From Paracoccus sp. (in: a-proteobacteria) (GTDB lineage Bacteria > Pseudomonadota > Alphaproteobacteria > Rhodobacterales > Rhodobacteraceae), in assembly GCF_030538495.1 (NCBI RefSeq), contig NZ_JAUNTW010000004.1, positions 62,001 through 126,000 on the forward strand: a stretch of 64,000 nucleotides of DNA, read 5' to 3'. How positions within the stretch are numbered: position 1 is the stretch's first letter; each line of letters opens with the position of its first letter. Below are positions 8,184 to 18,340 of the stretch, piece after piece. The notes under the pieces are model-generated. The model did no database searches, was not told where the DNA came from, and worked only from the letters and a program-made list of their open reading frames with translations. A program made the position numbers and the translations under genes.

Positions 8184-9044
8184 TCAGGCTTTCTTACGGT
8201 CGATGGCGGCGGCGATCAGGTCGGTGAAATCGGCAGGGCTGCGGACCTGCGACACCTCGTGCGCGGTGATGGTGACGCCGCGTTCCGCCATGGCGGCATA
8301 GCGCGGCTGACGATGCGCCAAGGCGCGGGCATAGGTCCAGCGGATGAAATCGTCGGGGTTCACCTCGTCTTCCTTCAGCCCCTTTTCGACGCGATAGGCG
8401 ATCCAGGACCGTTCCAGAAAATCGGGCTGGTAATACATCGGTTTCGGCGCGCGATCAAAACGGCGGACCAATTCGGCAGTGTGGTCATCGCTGCCCTGAA
8501 TCCAGACCAGCAGCAAATCGCGTTCCAGTGCCGCCAGAACCGGATCATCGGGGTTTTCCGGGTCCACGACTTCGCAAATCGAGCCGCCGCTGTCGCAGAC
8601 AAAGTTCGGGATTTGGTAAATATCGCGCGCGCGGCGCATGAAATGGCGGGTATCCAGCAGGGCGGAAATTTCCGCCCCCCGGTGCTGGTCCTGACGCAGC
8701 CGGTATTCGTCCCATTCCAGCCCGCCCCGGCTGGGGCTGCCGGGTTTGCCCAGATAGGTGGACAGCGGCGCCAGATTGTCGAACGTGATGTTGCTGGCGA
8801 TATAGACCGAATCTGATAACAGCAATTCGCGCAGGAACGGAACCTTCATCGCCTCGCGTTTGAAGTTATCCGCGATGTATTCGCCCATATAGCGGGTGCC
8901 GATGCGGTAATCGACGGAATAATGAAACCAATCCCCGTCGCGCAGGATGTTGGACAGATAGGTTTTGCCCAAACCCGACATACCAAACAGCACCACCCGT
9001 TTGGATGCCGCATCCCGCCATTCCTTTGCGCTGCGATAGATCAT
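8184..9044 (-). CDS. Uncharacterised P-loop ATPase encoded upstream of metA
   Basis: A 286-residue protein with a clear Walker A, G-M-S-G-L-G-K-T (21-28), near the N-terminus, and no ABC signature. Later segments include C-D-S-G-G-S-I-C-E and a V-W-I-Q-G-S-D-D acidic patch. I recognise it as a conserved Rhodobacterales ATPase of unknown function rather than a named family. The 2-base gap to metA implies co-transcription and hints at a link to methionine metabolism or to whatever the metA-ppk2-TPM operon does. It could be a small-molecule kinase with a P-loop. Confidence 0.6.
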   Translation of the reverse strand: MIYRSAKEWRDAASKRVVLFGMSGLGKTYLSNILRDGDWFHYSVDYRIGTRYMGEYIADNFKREAMKVPFLRELLLSDSVYIASNITFDNLAPLSTYLGKPGSPSRGGLEWDEYRLRQDQHRGAEISALLDTRHFMRRARDIYQIPNFVCDSGGSICEVVDPENPDDPVLAALERDLLLVWIQGSDDHTAELVRRFDRAPKPMYYQPDFLERSWIAYRVEKGLKEDEVNPDDFIRWTYARALAHRQPRYAAMAERGVTITAHEVSQVRSPADFTDLIAAAIDRKKA

Positions 9045-9101
9045 GCCGGTTCCCCTTTTTCCGCGACCCTAGGTAATGGCCCCGCGCGCAAAGGAAAAGG
9101 G

Positions 9102-9575
9102 TCAGCGGTCGCGCGTATTCACCGGATAGGCGGTGGAAAACCGCATCCGTTCCATGGCGAAATGGGATGTCACGTTTTTGATCGGCACGGCGTCGGTCAG
9201 CGCCTTATAAAATTGGTCGAACGCGTCCATATCGCGCACCGACACGCGCAGCAGATAATCCATTTCGCCGGCCATGCGATACGCCTCCATCACCTGGGGA
9301 AGGCTGTCGATGGCGGCGTTGAAGGCGTCGCGCCATTCGGTGCTGTGGTCCGCCGCCTCGATCGCGACAAAGACCGACAGGCCAAAGCCCAGCTTGCGCG
9401 GATCGGCCAGTGCGACGCGCCCGGTCAGAACGCCTGCGGCCTCAAGCTTTTGGATGCGTTTCCAGCATGGGGTTTGCGACAACCCCACGCGGTCGGCGAT
9501 TTGCGCAATAGGCATGGTCGCATCGGCCATCAGCGCGGCCACGATTTTGCGGTCGATCAGGTCCAGTTCAATCAT
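9102..9575 (-). CDS. Lrp/AsnC family transcriptional regulator, last gene of the sulfate operon
   Basis: A 157-residue regulator with an N-terminal winged HTH (about 1-60, motif Q-I-A-D-R-V-G-L-S-Q-T-P-C-W-K-R) and a RAM/AsnC ligand-binding domain (about 65-150) containing M-A-G-E-M-D-Y-L-L. Its start codon overlaps the end of cysW by 8 bases, making it the fifth gene of the cys operon. This suggests it responds to a sulfur amino acid or precursor and controls sulfate uptake; the effector is unknown. An Lrp-like palindrome lies upstream of cysA at 13420-13436. Confidence 0.88.
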   Translation of the reverse strand: MIELDLIDRKIVAALMADATMPIAQIADRVGLSQTPCWKRIQKLEAAGVLTGRVALADPRKLGFGLSVFVAIEAADHSTEWRDAFNAAIDSLPQVMEAYRMAGEMDYLLRVSVRDMDAFDQFYKALTDAVPIKNVTSHFAMERMRFSTAYPVNTRDR

Positions 9576-10416
9576 CGTTCCCCCGCGTTGTGCGCCCTTC
9601 GAGCAGCGTTTTCAGGATCAGCACGATCAGCGCAATCAGGGTCAGCGATGACGCCGCGGCAAAGGATCCAACGATGTTCAAGTCATTGAACAACAATTCG
9701 ATTTGCAACGGCAAGGTGTTTGTCTGCCCCCGGATCGACCCCGACACCACCGATACCGCGCCAAATTCGCCCACGGCCCGCGCCGTCGCCAGAACCGCGC
9801 CATACATCAGCGCCCAGCGGATATTGGGCAGCGTCACCCGGCGGAAAATCTGCGCGCCCGATGCGCCCAGCGTCAGCGCCGCCTGTTCCTGTTCCGACCC
9901 CTGCGCCTGCATCAGAGGCAAGACCTCGCGCGTGACAAAGGGGGCGGTGACGAACAGTGTGACCAGCACAATACCGGGCAGCGCGAACAGGATTTGCACA
10001 TCATGCGCGGCCAGCGTCGGCCCCAGCAGCCCCTGCCGCCCATAGAGCAGCAGATAACACACCCCGGCGATGATCGGGCTGATCGAAAATGGCAATTCGA
10101 TAAAGGTCAGCAGCAGCTTGCGCCCCGGAAAGGTAAACCGCGCAATCAGCCACGCCGCCGCCAGCCCGACCGTGATATTCACCGGAATGGTGATGGCCGC
10201 CACCACGGTCGTTAACCAGATCGCGTGCAACGTGTTCGGTTCCAGAATATTGGCCGCGAACACGCCAAAGCCCTGCGACAGCGCGCGCCAGAAAATGTAA
10301 ATCAGCGGCACGACGACGATAAACAGCGTCAGCGCCACGGCCAGCCCGATCAGCAGCCGCGCGGCGCGGCGGTCGGGCGCGGGCGCCAATGCGCCGGGGG
10401 TTGGGGCCGCGTTCAT
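9568..10416 (-). CDS. cysW: Sulfate ABC transporter permease CysW
   Basis: A 282-residue inner-membrane permease with about six hydrophobic helices and the EAA-type cytoplasmic loop (E-Q-E-Q-A-A-L-T-L-G-A-S). The V-G-E-F-G-A-V-S-V-V-S-G motif is typical of CysW. I place the start at the ATG overlapping the cysT stop (ATGA) rather than 13 codons upstream. With CysT it forms the channel of the CysAWT-Sbp importer for sulfate or thiosulfate. Confidence 0.93.
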   Translation of the reverse strand: MNAAPTPGALAPAPDRRAARLLIGLAVALTLFIVVVPLIYIFWRALSQGFGVFAANILEPNTLHAIWLTTVVAAITIPVNITVGLAAAWLIARFTFPGRKLLLTFIELPFSISPIIAGVCYLLLYGRQGLLGPTLAAHDVQILFALPGIVLVTLFVTAPFVTREVLPLMQAQGSEQEQAALTLGASGAQIFRRVTLPNIRWALMYGAVLATARAVGEFGAVSVVSGSIRGQTNTLPLQIELLFNDLNIVGSFAAASSLTLIALIVLILKTLLEGRTTRGNDD

Positions 10417-11270
10417 GCCCGCCCCCGATGCCGCGTCATCCGCGATTGCAGCCAATTCGACAGCGCCAGCAGGATCAGCGCAATCATCATCAGGGTTAAC
10501 GCAATCGCGGCGGCTCCGTTATAGTCGTATTCTTCCAGCCGGATTACGGCCAGCAGCGATGCGATTTCGGTTTTCATCGGCAGGTTCCCGGCGATGAAAA
10601 TGACCGCGCCAAATTCGCCCAGCGACCGGGCGAATGCGATGGTCACGCCAATCAAAAACGCGGGCAGAATGGCGGGGAACACCACACGGCAAAAGATGGT
10701 AAAGGGTGACGCGCCAAGGCTGCGGCCGGCCTCTTCCAGCGTCGGGTCCAGATCCTCAAGGATGGGTTGCACAGTACGCACCACAAACGGAATGGATGTA
10801 AATGACATCGCAATCGCAATCCCCCAGATGGTGTAAACCACGCTGATGCCGGTGGGGGCCAGCAGCGCGCCATACCAGCCATTCGCGGAAAACAGCGCCG
10901 TCAGCGCCAGCCCCGCAACGGCGGTCGGCAGCGCAAAAGGAATGTCCATCATCGCGTCCAGCAACCGCCGCCCCGGAAACCGATACCGCGTCAGCACCCA
11001 CGCCATCAGCAACCCATAGGCCGCGTTGAAAATGGTGGCCAGAACCGCCGCCGTGATGGTCAGTTGCAGCGCGGCCATGGTGCGGGGCGCGGTCACGATC
11101 TGCCAATACCGGGCGGGGCCGATTTCCGCGCCCTTCAACACCAGTGCAATCACCGGCAACAGGACAATGACGCCGATATAGGTCAGCGTCAGCCCCATGG
11201 TTAACCCAAAACCGGGCAGGACGCGGCGCGACCTGACCCGGCGGGGCGTTATGGTTGCCGAAAGGCTCAT
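10413..11270 (-). CDS. cysT: Sulfate ABC transporter permease CysT
   Basis: A 285-residue permease with six hydrophobic helices. The EAA loop E-E-A-G-R-S-L-G-A-S and the downstream S-L-G-E-F-G-A-V-I-F-I-A-G-N motif match CysT/CysU. The start ATG overlaps the stop of the binding-protein gene (ATGA). It is the first permease of the heterodimeric CysTW channel. Confidence 0.93.
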   Translation of the reverse strand: MSLSATITPRRVRSRRVLPGFGLTMGLTLTYIGVIVLLPVIALVLKGAEIGPARYWQIVTAPRTMAALQLTITAAVLATIFNAAYGLLMAWVLTRYRFPGRRLLDAMMDIPFALPTAVAGLALTALFSANGWYGALLAPTGISVVYTIWGIAIAMSFTSIPFVVRTVQPILEDLDPTLEEAGRSLGASPFTIFCRVVFPAILPAFLIGVTIAFARSLGEFGAVIFIAGNLPMKTEIASLLAVIRLEEYDYNGAAAIALTLMMIALILLALSNWLQSRMTRHRGRA

Positions 11271-12250
11271 TGATTGACGAACACTTTGTCCAGAATACCG
11301 CCTTCGGCGAAATGTTCGGATTGGACCTGCGCCCAGCCGCCGAACACGTCGTCAACCGTGACCAGTTCCACATCCGCCGCGTCGGTTTCAACTGCCGGAT
11401 CGTTCACGCGGTAATAATGGTTCGCCAAAATCTGTTGCCCCTGCGTGGAATACAGGAAATCCAGATAGGCGGTCGATACCTCGGTCGAACCCTTTTTGTC
11501 GGTGTTCGCGTTCACCACGGCGACCGGAAATTCGGCCAAGAGCGACAGCGACGGCGTAACGCGTTCAAAATTGGCGTCGGCATATTCGGCTGCGATGCCG
11601 CCGGTTTCGGCCTCGAACGTGATCAGCACATCGCCCAAGCCGCGTTCGGCAAAGGTCGTCGTCGCCGCGCGCCCGCCCGTGTCAAACACCGGCACATTCG
11701 CAAACAGCTTGGCCACGAATTCCTGCGCGCCCGCCTGATCGCCGCCATTCTGGTTCAGCGCAAAGGCATAGGCCGCCAGATAGGTATAACGCGCATTGCC
11801 GCTGGTTTTCGGGTTGGGAAAGATCACCTGAACGCCGTCCGCGGTCAGATCGTCCCAGTCGGTGATGTTTTTGGGGTTGCCTTCACGCACCAGAAACGCG
11901 GGCAGCGAATAATAGGGCGACGCCTCATTCGGGAACGCATCGCGCCAGTTTTCCGCGACCAGCCCGTTATTGGCCAGCACGTCAATATCGGTGACCTGGT
12001 TAAAGGTCACGACATCGGCGGGCAGACCTTCCAGAATGGCGCGGGCCTGACGGGATGATCCGCCATGCGACTGGTCGATGCTGACCGTGCGGCCCGTATC
12101 GGCCTGCCATTTTTCGGCAAAGGCGGGGTTGATGTCAGCGAACAATTCGCGCGCCACGTCATAGGACACGTTCAGGATGGAATCCTGCGCCACAGCGGGC
12201 GCGGCCAGCCCCAGAATCAGCGCAAGCGTGGTCGTCAAACGGGTGGTCAT
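11267..12250 (-). CDS. sbp: Periplasmic sulfate-binding protein
   Basis: A 327-residue solute-binding protein with a signal peptide 1-21 (AAPAVA). The mature part starts L-N-V-S-Y-D-V-A-R-E and contains S-H-G-G-S-S-R-Q-A-R and the N-P-K-T-S-G-N-A-R anion-binding segment, both hallmarks of Sbp/CysP. Its ATG overlaps the cysA stop, so transcription runs cysA-sbp-cysT-cysW-lrp. It captures sulfate (or thiosulfate) for CysTW. Confidence 0.93.
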   Translation of the reverse strand: MTTRLTTTLALILGLAAPAVAQDSILNVSYDVARELFADINPAFAEKWQADTGRTVSIDQSHGGSSRQARAILEGLPADVVTFNQVTDIDVLANNGLVAENWRDAFPNEASPYYSLPAFLVREGNPKNITDWDDLTADGVQVIFPNPKTSGNARYTYLAAYAFALNQNGGDQAGAQEFVAKLFANVPVFDTGGRAATTTFAERGLGDVLITFEAETGGIAAEYADANFERVTPSLSLLAEFPVAVVNANTDKKGSTEVSTAYLDFLYSTQGQQILANHYYRVNDPAVETDAADVELVTVDDVFGGWAQVQSEHFAEGGILDKVFVNQ

Positions 12251-13335
12251 GATGCGATTTCCTTTGGATAATGCGTGGTTTGCGGCAGAGCGGCTTCAGC
12301 GCCACCCGCGAAAATCTGCCCCGCCAGCGGGCGCAGGCGCACGCGCTGACCCACGGTCAGGGCGCGGGCGTCACGGCGGGGAACCTCGGCCTCGATCCGG
12401 TGGGGGCCGTTTTCGGCGATCAGGCGCAGCAGCGCGCCGGTCGATGCCATGTCGGTGATGGTAAAGGGCGCGTCGGGGTCGGGGATCGGCTGAATATCGG
12501 CGGGGCGCAGAAACAGCGTCGCCGCCCCGTCCGGCAGAGGACGCCGGGGCAGGGCGGACAGGTCCAGCCCCGCCGCATCCGCGCGCCCCGCCCGCAGCGT
12601 GACCGGCAGTTCCACCGTCAGCCCCAAAAACCGCGCGACAAAGGGCGTCGCGGGGTGGTCATAAATCTCGTCCGGGCGCCCGGTCTGTTCGATCACGCCG
12701 CCATTCATCACGACGACGCGGTCGGCCAGCTCGAACGCTTCTTCTTGGTCATGGGTCACAAAGACGGTGGTGGTGCCGGTGCGGTCATGCACTCCGCGCA
12801 GCCACCGGCGCAAATCCCGCCGCACCTGTGCGTCCAATGCGCCAAAGGGTTCGTCCAGCAACAAAACGCGCGGCTCAATCGCCATGGCGCGGCCCAGTGC
12901 GACCCGCTGACGCTGCCCGCCCGACAATTCGGATGGATAGCGGTTGCCCAAATGCGCGATTTGCAGAAAATCCAGCAGCCGCGACACGGTGTCGTTGATG
13001 ACCGCGCGACCGGGGCGTTCCGCGCGCGGCAGCACCGTCAGGCCGAAGGCGATATTGTCGCGCACGGTCATATGCGGGAACAGGGCGTAATGTTGAAACA
13101 CAAACCCGATACGCCGCTGCGCCGCCGTCAGCGGCAACCAATCCTGCCCGTCAAAGGACAGCGCCCCCGCATCCGGCCAATCCAGCCCCGCGATGATCCG
13201 TAACAGAGTGGTTTTCCCGGACCCCGACGGCCCGAGCAGCGCGATCAGTTCGCCCTGTTCGATGGTCAGGTCCAGCCCGCGCAGCACCTGCGTGCGGTCA
13301 AAGCTGCGGGTCAGGTGGGAAATGGTCAGCGTCAT
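12247..13335 (-). CDS. cysA: Sulfate/thiosulfate ABC transporter ATPase CysA
   Basis: A 362-residue ATPase with Walker A G-P-S-G-S-G-K-T-T (35-43), signature L-S-G-G-Q-R-Q-R (137-144), Walker B L-L-L-D-E-P and a C-terminal TOBE-like domain. It powers the CysTW permease. I choose ATG 13335 because AAGGA sits eight bases upstream of it; a GTG two codons earlier would be too close. That same AAGGA lies in the 3' arm of a 10-bp inverted repeat in the leader. As the first gene of five overlapping genes, its translation may set expression of the whole operon. Confidence 0.94.
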   Translation of the reverse strand: MTLTISHLTRSFDRTQVLRGLDLTIEQGELIALLGPSGSGKTTLLRIIAGLDWPDAGALSFDGQDWLPLTAAQRRIGFVFQHYALFPHMTVRDNIAFGLTVLPRAERPGRAVINDTVSRLLDFLQIAHLGNRYPSELSGGQRQRVALGRAMAIEPRVLLLDEPFGALDAQVRRDLRRWLRGVHDRTGTTTVFVTHDQEEAFELADRVVVMNGGVIEQTGRPDEIYDHPATPFVARFLGLTVELPVTLRAGRADAAGLDLSALPRRPLPDGAATLFLRPADIQPIPDPDAPFTITDMASTGALLRLIAENGPHRIEAEVPRRDARALTVGQRVRLRPLAGQIFAGGAEAALPQTTHYPKEIAS

Positions 13336-13340
13336 TGTCA

Positions 13341-13394
13341 CAATCCTTGGGCTGCCCGACAGGTAACAACGCCGCCTGCGGCTGCCAAGGATTG
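13341..13394 (-). promoter_or_regulatory. Structured cysA leader that pairs with the ribosome binding site
   Basis: In the mRNA, CAATCCTTGG (5' arm, 13385-13394) is perfectly complementary to CCAAGGATTG (3' arm, 13341-13350). The 3' arm contains the cysA Shine-Dalgarno AAGGA and ends 5 bases before the ATG. The 34 bases between can form two small hairpins (around GCCGC/GCGGC and CTG-TCGGG-CAG), giving a three-way-junction outline. This looks like a cis-acting RNA that masks the binding site. Whether it is a riboswitch and what it senses cannot be told here. A computationally predicted alphaproteobacterial motif linked to sulfate-transport genes (sul1) has been proposed; I cannot confirm that this is an example. 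Confidence 0.5.
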
Positions 13395-13419
13395 GAAATG
13401 GTCAAGTTTTGGGCTGCAA

Positions 13420-13436
13420 AGAGAATAATATTCTCT
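13420..13436. promoter_or_regulatory. 17-base palindrome upstream of cysA, Lrp-box-like
   Basis: AGAGAATAATATTCTCT is a perfect palindrome around a central A. Its central 15 bases fit the E. coli Lrp consensus (YAGHAWATTWTDCTR) at 12 positions by my count. On the minus strand it contains TATTAT, a possible -10 element. It lies about 85 bases upstream of the cysA start, in an operon ending with an Lrp/AsnC gene. Confidence 0.45.
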
Positions 13437-13442
13437 GCGCCG

Positions 13443-15480
<2,038 letters not shown>

Positions 15481-15484
<4 letters not shown>

Positions 15485-16323
15485 GCCTGCACCACGGTTT
15501 GCGTCTGTTCGCCCAGATTGTCGATGCCCAGCCGCATGACTTGGCCGGGTTTCAGATAAACGGGCGGTTTCTGCCCCAGACCCACGCCCGGCGGCGTGCC
15601 GGTGCTGATGACATCGCCGGGTTGCAGCGACATGAATTGCGACAGATAGCTGATGATCCGCGCCACATCGAACACCATCGTCGCGGTGGTGCCGTCCTGA
15701 TAACGGTGGCCGTCCACCTCCAGCCACATGCGCAGATTGTTCACGTCGCCCGCCTGATCAGGCGTGACCAGCCACGGGCCGATGGGGCCGAAGGTGTCGC
15801 AGCCCTTGCCTTTGTCCCACGATCCGCCGCGTTCCAATTGGTATTCGCGTTCTGATACGTCATTGATGACGCAGTAACCGGCGACGTGGTTCAGCGCGTC
15901 GGATTCCGCGATATAGCGCCCGCCCTGACCGATGACGACGCCCAGTTCGACCTCCCAGTCGGTTTTGGATGACCCGCGCGGGATTTCCACATCGTCATTC
16001 GGGCCGCAAATGGCGCTGGTCCATTTGTTGAACACGACGGGTTCGGTGGGAATATCCATGCCGGATTCAGCGGCGTGGTCGGCATAGTTCAGGCCGATGC
16101 AGATGAATTTGCCCACGCGCCCGACGCACGGCCCGATGCGGGGGTTGCCGTCCACCACGGGCAGGCTGGCCGGGTCAATCGCCGCCAGACGGGCCAGACC
16201 GGCAGGCGTCAGCACATCGCCCGCAATATCATCGACATGCGCCGACAGATCGCGGATCGCGCCGTCATCGTCCAGCATCCCGGGTTTTTCCTGGCCCTTG
16301 GGGCCGTAACGCAACAGCTTCAT
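15481..16323 (-). CDS. Fumarylacetoacetate-hydrolase family protein, 2,4-diketo-3-deoxy-L-fuconate hydrolase
   Basis: A 280-residue FAH-superfamily enzyme with the metal-binding D-W-E-V-E-L (E124, E126), I-G-L-N-Y-x-D-H and G-D-V-I-S-T-G-T-P-P-G-V-G motifs. In L-fucose clusters this protein cleaves 2,4-diketo-3-deoxy-L-fuconate into pyruvate and L-lactate, ending the pathway. Homologues are often mislabelled ureidoglycolate lyase. The ATG at 16323 is chosen over one four codons upstream because GAGG lies at the right distance. It overlaps the dehydratase gene. Confidence 0.85.
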
Positions 16324-16377
16324 CGCTTGCCTCATCTGTGTTGGGCCGGGGGCAGCGCGCCGCCCCCGGTAAGTGGG

Positions 16378-17316
16378 TTAATCGTAAAGAACCGCGGCGA
16401 TCTCGGCGTCGTCGATATTGGTGGCGTCATACCAATAGAACCCCGTATCGATATGAGATTCCACGGTTTCCCCCCGCGCGGCGGCCACGGCGGCCTTGAC
16501 GGTTTCATAGCCGATACCGACCGGGTTTTGCGTGATGGCACCCGCCATCAGACCGTCGCGGATGGCGTCGGTTTGCGCCTTGCCGCTGTCGTAACCGACG
16601 ATGACGATCTTTGCGCCGGATTCGCGCACGCCGTTGACGACGCCCACGGCGCTGCCTTCATTGGTGCCGAAAATGCCCTTGATGTCGGGATTGGCGGTCA
16701 GGATCGCTTTGGTGATTTCGGTCGAACGCAGATGGTCGCCGCCGCCATATTCAACGGTGACGATCTGAACATCGGGATAGGCTTCGGCCATGCGGTTCAC
16801 GAACCCGTCGCGGCGCGTCACCCCGGTGGTCGATGTCTGGTCATGCGCCACGACCGCAACCTTGCCCGACCCCCCGATCAGGTCAGCCATCTTATCCGCA
16901 GCCAAAGCGGCGGCGGCGGTGTTGTCGGTGGCCGCCGTGGCGACGGGGATGTCGCTGTCCACGCCGCTGTCAAAGGCCACCACCGGGATGCCCCGATCCT
17001 GAGCCTGACGCAGCAGCGGGATCGCCGCCTGACTGTCCAAAGCGGCAAAGCCAATCGCCGCCGGGTTGCGCGCAAGGGCGGCGGCCAGCATGTCGATCTG
17101 ACGGTCAACCTGACTTTCGTTATCCGGCCCTTCGAAGGTGACGGTCACGTCAAATTCGGCTGCGGCTTTGTCGGCACCGGCCTTGACCGCCTGCCAGAAC
17201 TGGTGCTGAAACCCCTTGGAAATCAGCGGCACAAACATTTTGTCCTGCGCCAGTGCCGGGCCAGCCAGCAACGACAGCGCGGCGGCGGCGCCTAACAGGG
17301 TTCTTCTGGTGAACAT
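16378..17316 (-). CDS. Sugar ABC transporter periplasmic binding protein (RbsB/RhaS type)
   Basis: A 312-residue type I periplasmic binding protein with signal peptide 1-23 (G-P-A-L-A cleavage). It has the family pattern: V-P-L-I-S-K-G-F-Q-H-Q-F-W early, V-A-F-D-S-G-V, and G-I-F-G-T-N-E-G-S-A. AAAGGGAGGAAACC precedes the ATG. It is the binding component for the permease and ATPase encoded just upstream, presumably for L-fucose given the catabolic genes around it. Confidence 0.88.
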   Translation of the reverse strand: MFTRRTLLGAAAALSLLAGPALAQDKMFVPLISKGFQHQFWQAVKAGADKAAAEFDVTVTFEGPDNESQVDRQIDMLAAALARNPAAIGFAALDSQAAIPLLRQAQDRGIPVVAFDSGVDSDIPVATAATDNTAAAALAADKMADLIGGSGKVAVVAHDQTSTTGVTRRDGFVNRMAEAYPDVQIVTVEYGGGDHLRSTEITKAILTANPDIKGIFGTNEGSAVGVVNGVRESGAKIVIVGYDSGKAQTDAIRDGLMAGAITQNPVGIGYETVKAAVAAARGETVESHIDTGFYWYDATNIDDAEIAAVLYD

Positions 17317-17362
17317 GGTTTCCTCCCTTTGGTTCACGATGCGGGGGCGTGGTCGCCCCTTC

Positions 17363-18340
17363 TTAGGTTGTTGTTCCGCGCCGGCGCAGCTGGTCGGCGT
17401 AAACGGCGGCAATGATGATCGCGCCGGTGATGACGGTTTGCCATTCAGGCGCGACCGACAGCACGCGCAGCCCGTTGGTCAGCACCGCCATGATCAGCGC
17501 GCCGATCAGCGTTCCCAACACGGTGCCGCGCCCGCCCGCCAGACTGGTGCCGCCAATGACGACGGCGGCGATGGCCTCCAGCTCATAACCCAGACCCAAG
17601 GCGGGCTGCGCGCTGTTCAGGCGGCTGGCGATCAGCAGCCCGCCGATGCCCACAATCGCCCCGGCCAGTGCATAGATCGCCATTTTCCACCGATCCACAT
17701 TGACGCCGGACAGGCGCACGGCCTCTTCGTTGGAACCCAGCGCAAAGGTGTAACGCCCCAGCACCGTGCGCGACAAAATCCACGCGGTGACGGCGGCGAC
17801 GATGAACAGGATCAGCACCCCGTTCGGCACCGGAAAGGCGGGGATCACGGACCCGATCAGCGACCCTTGCGAAATCGTGGTAAATCCGGGCGTGTCGTTG
17901 AAATAAATCGGGCGCGTGCCGGTGACGATCAGGGATAACCCCTTTAGAATCAGCATCATGCCCAGCGTCGCGATGAAGGGCGGGATTTTCATCTTCGCGA
18001 CCAGCACGCCCGACACCAGCCCGCAGGCCGCGCCGGTGGCAATGGCCGCAGCCACCCCCAAAGGCAGCGGCATCCCGGCCCAAGTCAGCACCACCCCGGT
18101 CATCACCGCGCAGAACGTCATCAGCGTGCCGATGGACAGGTCAATCCCGCCGGTGATGATGATCAGCGTCACCCCAATCGCCAGCACTCCGTTCACCGAA
18201 GTCGCCTGCAAAATCGCCATGATATTCGACACTTGGAAAAAGTTCGGGCTGGCCAGAGAAAATCCGATCACCAGAATAATCAGGCTGGCAAAGGCCAACA
18301 GTTTTTGCTGCGCCGCGCCGCGCGGGTTCATGATGCTCAT
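17363..18340 (-). CDS. Sugar ABC transporter permease (RbsC family)
   Basis: A 325-residue inner-membrane permease with about eight to ten hydrophobic helices and the RbsC-family signatures I-D-L-S-I-G, K-(M/I)[12 protein letters not shown] and [14 protein letters not shown]. The ATG overlaps the stop of the ATPase gene (ATGA). It forms the channel of the putative L-fucose importer. Confidence 0.9.
   Translation of the reverse strand: MSIMNPRGAAQQKLLAFASLIILVIGFSLASPNFFQVSNIMAILQATSVNGVLAIGVTLIIITGGIDLSIGTLMTFCAVMTGVVLTWAGMPLPLGVAAAIATGAACGLVSGVLVAKMKIPPFIATLGMMLILKGLSLIVTGTRPIYFNDTPGFTTISQGSLIGSVIPAFPVPNGVLILFIVAAVTAWILSRTVLGRYTFALGSNEEAVRLSGVNVDRWKMAIYALAGAIVGIGGLLIASRLNSAQPALGLGYELEAIAAVVIGGTSLAGGRGTVLGTLIGALIMAVLTNGLRVLSVAPEWQTVITGAIIIAAVYADQLRRRGTTT

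Noticed and set aside
9045-9101. SAM-type riboswitch before the ATPase-metA operon
   Set aside because: The 57-base gap is too short and has no SAM-II or SAM-SAH core that I could recognise.
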